A DNA stretch of 64,000 bases, taken from the NCBI GenBank assembly GCA_001599915.1, contig BCIG01000019.1, forward strand, positions 248,001-312,000, read 5' to 3'. Source of the DNA: Symbiotaphrina buchneri (lineage: Eukaryota > Ascomycota > Symbiotaphrinales > Symbiotaphrinaceae). The stretch's first letter is position 1. Every line of letters begins with the position of its first letter. The position numbers and the translations under genes were made by a program. A model generated the notes under the pieces. The model saw only the letters and a list, made by a program, of their open reading frames with translations. It did not search any database and was not told where the DNA came from. Of this stretch, positions 58,982-64,000 are shown in pieces.

Positions 58982-60172
58982 CTATAGTCTCGGAGCAGGT
59001 TCTCCAGGACCAGCCGGTGGGGTATTCACACGTGCAAGTATCCAATTGGCAACGTCCTCGACGAAGGCTTCTTTCATGCCATCAGGTTCAGCGTGCACTG
59101 GTAGCATAGTCAGCGTACGGCAGGCTGGTCTGACCTGCTGTCGTGGAGAGTACTCACAAACGTGGTATCCTCCTTCATAGGTCTTGAATTCCTTGTCTTC
59201 GACCTCCAAGTCTTCCATGAACTTCTTTGACGCGTCGTAGCTGTTGCACAAATCTCCGGAACCATGACCAAGCCACACTCTCGTCTTCCCTCCCTCTCCA
59301 TTCCCCTCTGTAACTTTGATCTTGCCAGTATACAAGTCCTTCCCTCTGTCAAGCATGCTCGCGAAGAACTCCAGGCTGCCAGTATCATGTAGCAGCGGAT
59401 CGTCCCTGAACACCTTCTGTATGTGTGGGTCTCGCGTTATCGTCTTGTAGTCTGTCCCTGCCACCGTTGTTAATCGAGGAGCCACTTTCTTAGCAAGGCG
59501 ACCGGCAAAATCTCGGATAGCATTGGGCGCCATCTGTGGATGTAACAGTATCTCCGGGGCTTCCAGTAGGTATCCGCGGATATGGGACTTGATATCCGCT
59601 GGGCCATTGGCGATGTACTCAAGCACCAACCCGCCTCCCATTGAGTGGCCCAGGAGAAAGAGAGGTACAGGAGGCGGGATGACCGAACGGAAGATCGAAT
59701 TAAGGTCTGCGAAGACACGAGAGGGGGGTCCCGTATTGCCTTTCTCGTGTGGCTTGCTAGCCGATCGTCCAAAGCCTCTGTACCATGTTCAGTGAGCAGG
59801 CTGCGACCGCAGAGGTGGTTGTGACGCATTTAATAAATCGCAGATTACCGTTGGTCGAAGCCGAGGACTTCGATGCCCTTTGAGGCTAGAGTGTTGAATG
59901 CATCATTGTAATTCTCGCCTTTGAAGTGTCAATATTGGTTCATCCACACGCGCCTCGATTTGACAAATCAAACGTCCTACATTTATCACTGAATCCATGG
60001 ACCAGGACAAGCTTCGCAGTGGGGGCTCCAGCTGGCTGGAAAAAGTGTAAGCAGCCTGATGGGCTAAAGTCGAGCGATATCTGGGACGAAGGCCGGAGCG
60101 TACTTTCCACGTCTTAGTGAAGAGCTTGAAACCGTCATCAACGGTATGCCATCCCTCCTCAGTCTTTGCCAT
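58982..60172 (-). CDS. Monoacylglycerol lipase (alpha/beta hydrolase)
   Basis: Serine hydrolase that splits monoacylglycerols to fatty acid and glycerol; the yeast counterpart is Yju3. Exons, complement: 60172-60104, 60035-59981, 59918-59849, 59777-59158, 59097-58982; 309 residues with introns of 60-71 nt. Start MAKTEEGWHTVDDG. VHGFSDKCENYNDAFNTLAS and VLGFDQRGFGRSASK are the oxyanion and strand-4 regions. The nucleophile is Ser110 in GHSMGG. WLGHGSGDLCNS carries the probable acid, and the catalytic histidine is in GYHVLHAEPDG, rebuilt across the last intron. Length and motif order match the family. No secretion signal, so it is probably on lipid droplets or membranes. Confidence 0.92.
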
Positions 60173-60441
60173 GGTGACTGACGTTGAAGCGCGAATTATG
60201 CTGATAATTCAGGGTGATTTGAACCAATTGCCCGCACTCAGAAACATTTCAGATGAACGTCTTATAGCAAGTATATATCGGCGCCGCTCTTACGTGAGGG
60301 AGCTGCAGATTGGAGCATAGACGGATGACATCGTCCGCTCCGCCTCGGCTTGGCGCCCGAACTGGCGGACGCAAGGCTAAACCCGCTCATTTCTCAGCCT
60401 TGTGCCTTGTCGAACCTTATATTCGTATAACTTCTCGGACT

Positions 60442-61893
60442 CTAGCTGATGCTCATTTTCCTCCAAACTCCGACAAATCCGCCTCCTATGACCCTGACAC
60501 CTACCTTGGGCCTGCAGACAAAGTGCCAATCATCAGGGAGATCATGTGATGAATCGTCTTCCCGCCGAGGGGCAGCATTTACAGCACCATTGGCCTCGAG
60601 CAACCCGTGCTCATCGTCTATCGCCACCGCTGTTTCCGTTGATTTTGCTATTCCATCGGCATCTTCTGAAAAGGCACTATCTGTTACTGGGATAGCAGTC
60701 GCGTCGAGGTCATGTCTAAGCATATCATCACTATGCTCCTGGGCCTCTGGCTGGTAGCCAAGTCTGGAGTATGCCTCCCCGTTTCCAGTGAGCATATCCC
60801 TGGATCCTTCGGCTGCTATTGTCGCCTCCCCTGCGCTCAGACCCCTTTCAGATGTAACCTGATTATTACGTGTCTGAGTTGGAGTTCTCCTCTCTCGTGG
60901 TACAGCGGGCCTCACGTCCCACTCTCTCCCGCTGCTGATACCAGGTCCCAGTTCGATCACTCTCTCCATAAAATACGGTAGTCTAGACTCGTAGATCTTC
61001 TGGACACATGCTGTGAGCTGCGTAATGCTCGGGTTAAAGACAAGCAACATGCCATCGGTCTTGATGGCGGAAGCGACGCTTTCGAGATACTTATGTGATC
61101 CTGGAAGGTCGAGAATAACGTGAGATAGGAAAGGCTCGTTTCCTGCATCGTTTTGACCGCATCGAAGTTTGACTTGCTCCTCAATCCAAGATGGAATCTC
61201 TCCAACGTAGAACTCAACATTTCCACTGTACATACCGTGTTGGAAACCCCTAACAATATCTCTGGCGTGAGTGGAATGTTGTTTTGAGATATCAAGCGTA
61301 TGAATTACGGCCCTGCGCCGAGCTTTCCAGTGCTCAGAATACTGGTATCCTTCTTTATCATCCCATGTTGGGGCAGTTCTGATATTTGCCGCTTGGACTG
61401 CTCTGGCAAGGTGAAGCGTAAGAGCACCATGACCAGTTCCTGCTTCGAGGATCTCCATCTGGGGCATATCCGGTAACCCTTCACCAAGAGGCGGAATACA
61501 TAGATCCAGCAGAGACACAATCAAGTTTGCGTCAGGTGGATAGACCTCCTCTTCGTCAGTAATTGATTCGTACGCAGCGAATTAAGGCCTACCGGCGTGA
61601 CCATTCGTGGAGTAAGAGTGACATGCTCACTCAACGTAGGTCTGTGGATCCTGTACGGAGGTTTCGATCCTCGGCGATTAGACCTTTGCGTGACTGAGGC
61701 ATGTCCGTGTTAGACCAAGCAGGTGGAACAGCAAGGTATCTCAACGCATACAGGTTGGTTTCACGACCTCGCGAGGCCGCTTCCCAATGATCTCGTCGTG
61801 CTGCACGTGACATAGAGGACGGTTGCGTCCCAATCTTGTCGACATCCCCTTTTTGAGTTTACTTATAAGAAAAGTTTTGCCATCTTCCACCAT
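60442..61893 (-). CDS. TRM61-like tRNA (m1A) methyltransferase, 5' end uncertain
   Basis: SAM-dependent methyltransferase of the TRM61 group, which makes m1A in tRNA. Exons, complement: 61893-61752, 61693-61593, 61548-60442; 449 residues from ATG 61893, introns of 58 and 44 nt. QHDEIIGKRPREVV and PPYRIHRPTLSEHVTLTPRM match the N-terminal TRM61 domain; SAM motif I is EAGTGHGALTLHLARAV. ILDLPGSHKYLESVASAIKT and VFNPSITQLTACVQKI are motifs of the Rossmann core. A long disordered insert of about 120 residues precedes the last strand (RVIGGGFVGVWRK). Upstream of ATG 61893 the frame stays open to about 61987, and a basic leader (MLPTTGIRASFKHADRISTL) is found in another frame near 62080, so a mitochondrial presequence exon is likely. 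This would be the TRMT61B-like paralogue, not nuclear GCD14. Confidence 0.8.
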
Positions 61894-62507
61894 GGTACGC
61901 AGCACCACATTCTCACCCTCTAGGTCATATACGGTCAGTCCCTGGGTGACATGAGCGAGCGGTCGGTATGAGAGTGTCGAACTCGCCTGCTATTGTTCCT
62001 AAACGGCGCCGACATTGTGCACATGCGTAGCTGCGTGGGACCAGTGTAGATATTCTATCGGCATGCTTGAACGAAGCTCTTATGCCTGTTGTGGGAAGCA
62101 TGGCCCAGGTTGATGGAAGCCGATATCGATCACGGCATCTAGGATTACGGGTATCAATACTTGCAAATGTTCGGATCTTCAGAATTACCCCAGATTTATG
62201 CCAAGGATACTAGTGAAACTTCATGTGCACAGGCGCCAGCACCAAGCACCAACTGGGCAGTTATTTTCCCCTTTAGACCAGAGAGCTTCCCCGACCATCA
62301 CCACAACCTTCACCAACGGCCTCTGCTTTCCCTTCCACCAGGAAACTTGTGGTCTGTTCGCTGTGACCGCTCCTGCCGATGTTACAGGATGTATAGCCCT
62401 CTGTTCTAGCTCCTGACACTACTGTGGGAGCCCTAGCGCAGCGCACACGCTCGCCCGCTTCAATCCGAGAACAGCGTGGTAACTGATCTATCAAAAGGCC
62501 CTCAAAG
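61894..62507. promoter_or_regulatory. Divergent gap, TRM61-like / DCR2
   Basis: About 610 bases. The part near 61990-62080 probably includes a leader exon of the TRM61-like gene. The rest must hold both promoters. Confidence 0.4.
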
Positions 62508-64000
62508 ATGACACGCCGAATTGTGAGTATATCTGCAGCATCGTGTGCTGCGGCTGTAATTCGTTCAGCTAGGCCATACGGAAGCTGATGGACTGCAGGT
62601 TCGTGCTGGCGTCCAGCTCGGCAGTCTTGCCCTCATCTGCTTGATTGTGGTTTACTTCGTGGACAACCGCTTCCGAGTCCTGCCGAACTCTCTGCATAAC
62701 TACATGCCTGCACATCATCCTGGCCTTGTCATTACCGATGTTACCGTGACAACGTGCTCTGCCGTCAATCTCCTCTCGAGCTGTAAGCTGGATCCAAATA
62801 AATGGCACCGGATCGAGAAGGATCTCTATCTGGACAATGGATGGCTATCGAGTGCATATGTACATGTCCAACGTATGAAAGAGGAAGAGCTCACGGAAGA
62901 TGACAAGGTTGTACTAGACGTAAAGATAGGCAGGCTGGATCCGACCAATGGAGAAAAGGCGCAGGCAAATGAGAAATGGGAGTCAAGGAGCGGCGGGGTC
63001 TGGTTGAAGCGCACTGCCAGACGTCACGCAAGCGACTCCAATGCAGCAGTCACTGCTGTAGATGTGCTGTTCGGAGCCGATGCTGTAGAACCTCGACCCG
63101 GATGGGAGTTGAAGGACCCAGCGCTTTTACTCGACTACCCTACGGGTGGTCAGGAAGCTGGGCTGAGCATCCGAAGGGGCCTTCCGGCGAAAGTGGACAA
63201 GCCGATACCAAGAGTCCGCGCCGATGGCAAGTTCAAGATCATGCAGGCAGCGGATCTCCATCTTAGCACGGGAATAGGGGCGTGCAGAGATCCAGAACCG
63301 GCTGGCTACGATGGTGGCAGATGCGATGCCGACACACGTACGTTGGAATTCGTCGAGAGGCTTCTGGACGAAGAGAAACCAGATCTGGTGGTGTTGAGCG
63401 GCGACCAAGTCAATGGAGACACTGCTCCAGACGCGCAAAGTGTAAGTACACCATTGTTTCCGGTAGGAGACACTTACAAATATCCACCATTAGGCCGTCT
63501 TCAAATTTGCGGATCTCTTCGTCAAACGATCCATTCCTTTCGCAGTAATATTTGGGAACCATGACGATGAGGGCTCTCTCTCACGACCTGCTCTCATGAG
63601 TCTTATCGAGTCTCTTCCATACTCTCTGTCAGAGCCTGGCCCATCCACGGTGGACGGCACGGGCAACTACTTAGTAGAGGTCCTTGCTCGCGGCACTTCC
63701 TCCCACTCTGCCATCACCATCTATCTCCTCGACACGCACGGATACTCGCCAGACGAAAAGCAATTCCGTGGCTATGACTGGCTGAAGAAGAACCAAATTG
63801 ACTGGTTCAAAGAGAAATCCAAGAGCCTGAAGAAGGCCCATGAAGCCTACACACATATTCACATGGACATGGCTTTCATTCATATTCCTCTACCTGAATA
63901 CGCAGAAGTTGACAATATCCGCGTCGGGGAGTGGAAAGAACCCGTGACAGCGCCAAGCTTCAATTCGGGCTTCCGTGACGCTTTAGTCGAAGAGGGTGTG
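62508..64000 (+). CDS. DCR2: DCR2-like calcineurin-type phosphoesterase, cut by window edge
   Basis: Membrane-anchored metallophosphatase; yeast Dcr2 dephosphorylates Ire1 and acts in the unfolded protein response and cell cycle. Exons 62508-62522, 62599-63441, 63494 onward; 455 residues present, continuing past 64000. The 15-nt first exon encodes MTRRI; joined to the next it gives a short basic N-terminus before a hydrophobic anchor (LGSLALICLIVVYFV). Metal-binding motifs in order: ADLH (MQAADLHLS), GDQVNGD (LSGDQVNGD), and GNHD (VIFGNHDDEG). The C-terminal histidine motifs (HIHMDMAFIHIPLP) are present in part. First intron 76 nt, second 52 nt. Type II membrane protein expected. Confidence 0.9.

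Overview
The window is nuclear DNA of a filamentous ascomycete (Pezizomycotina). The grounds are gene families typical of that group, about forty introns mostly 44-125 nt long with GTRNGT donors, CTAAC-like branch sites and AG acceptors, mostly sub-kilobase to ~1.5 kb spacing between most genes (with two gene-poor stretches of about 2.7 and 3.6 kb), and intermediate GC. A class such as Eurotiomycetes or Lecanoromycetes is plausible, but the sequence does not prove it. I see no transposon, viral fossil, CRISPR array, rRNA or convincing tRNA. Exon structures below were built by hand from splice sites, frame closure and remembered family conservation. No alignment was run.

Layout, left to right. 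0.5-12.1 kb: tRNA exportin LOS1 (-), a class II (SIRT4-type) sirtuin (-), a mitochondrial cation diffusion facilitator (+), D-xylulose kinase (+), a gene-poor stretch with a strong hairpin and an unexplained ORF, and a small mitochondrial membrane protein (-). 12.5-24.6 kb: separase (+), a long WD40 protein of the DCAF6/8-WDTC1 type with one apparent frame break (+), and secreted GH53 endo-galactanase (+). 24.7-27.7 kb: a SET/MYND-type protein (-) and 6-phosphogluconolactonase (-). 27.7-33 kb is nearly gene-free apart from a 98-residue CxxC protein (+). 33-43.9 kb, all +: two uncharacterised low-complexity/coiled-coil proteins, kinetochore protein NNF1, a THO1/SARNP-like SAP protein, and a 6-phosphogluconate-dehydrogenase-like oxidoreductase. 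44.2-51.9 kb: an F-box-like protein (-), an OXNAD1-like flavoprotein reductase (-), a multispanning membrane protein with an apparent frame break (+), and a DUF7729-type surface protein (-). 54.5-64 kb: the AFI1 Arf-docking/DENN protein (-) diverging from a myosin regulatory light chain (+), a monoacylglycerol lipase (-), a TRM61-like tRNA methyltransferase with a likely mitochondrial leader (-), and a DCR2-type phosphoesterase cut by the right edge (+).

Functionally this looks like ordinary housekeeping euchromatin: tRNA export and modification, mitosis (separase, NNF1, perhaps an augmin-like protein), polarity and cytokinesis (AFI1, RLC1), pentose phosphate entry (xylulokinase, 6PGL) and mitochondrial functions. 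I found no convincing undescribed multi-gene system. The most useful leads are two apparent coding-frame breaks at short repeats, a first coding exon consisting of the start codon alone, a 27-nt G tract inside a 95-nt intron, a perfect GC hairpin at 10.97 kb, recurring TAAGGTA motifs between genes, and several unstudied proteins with clear architecture.
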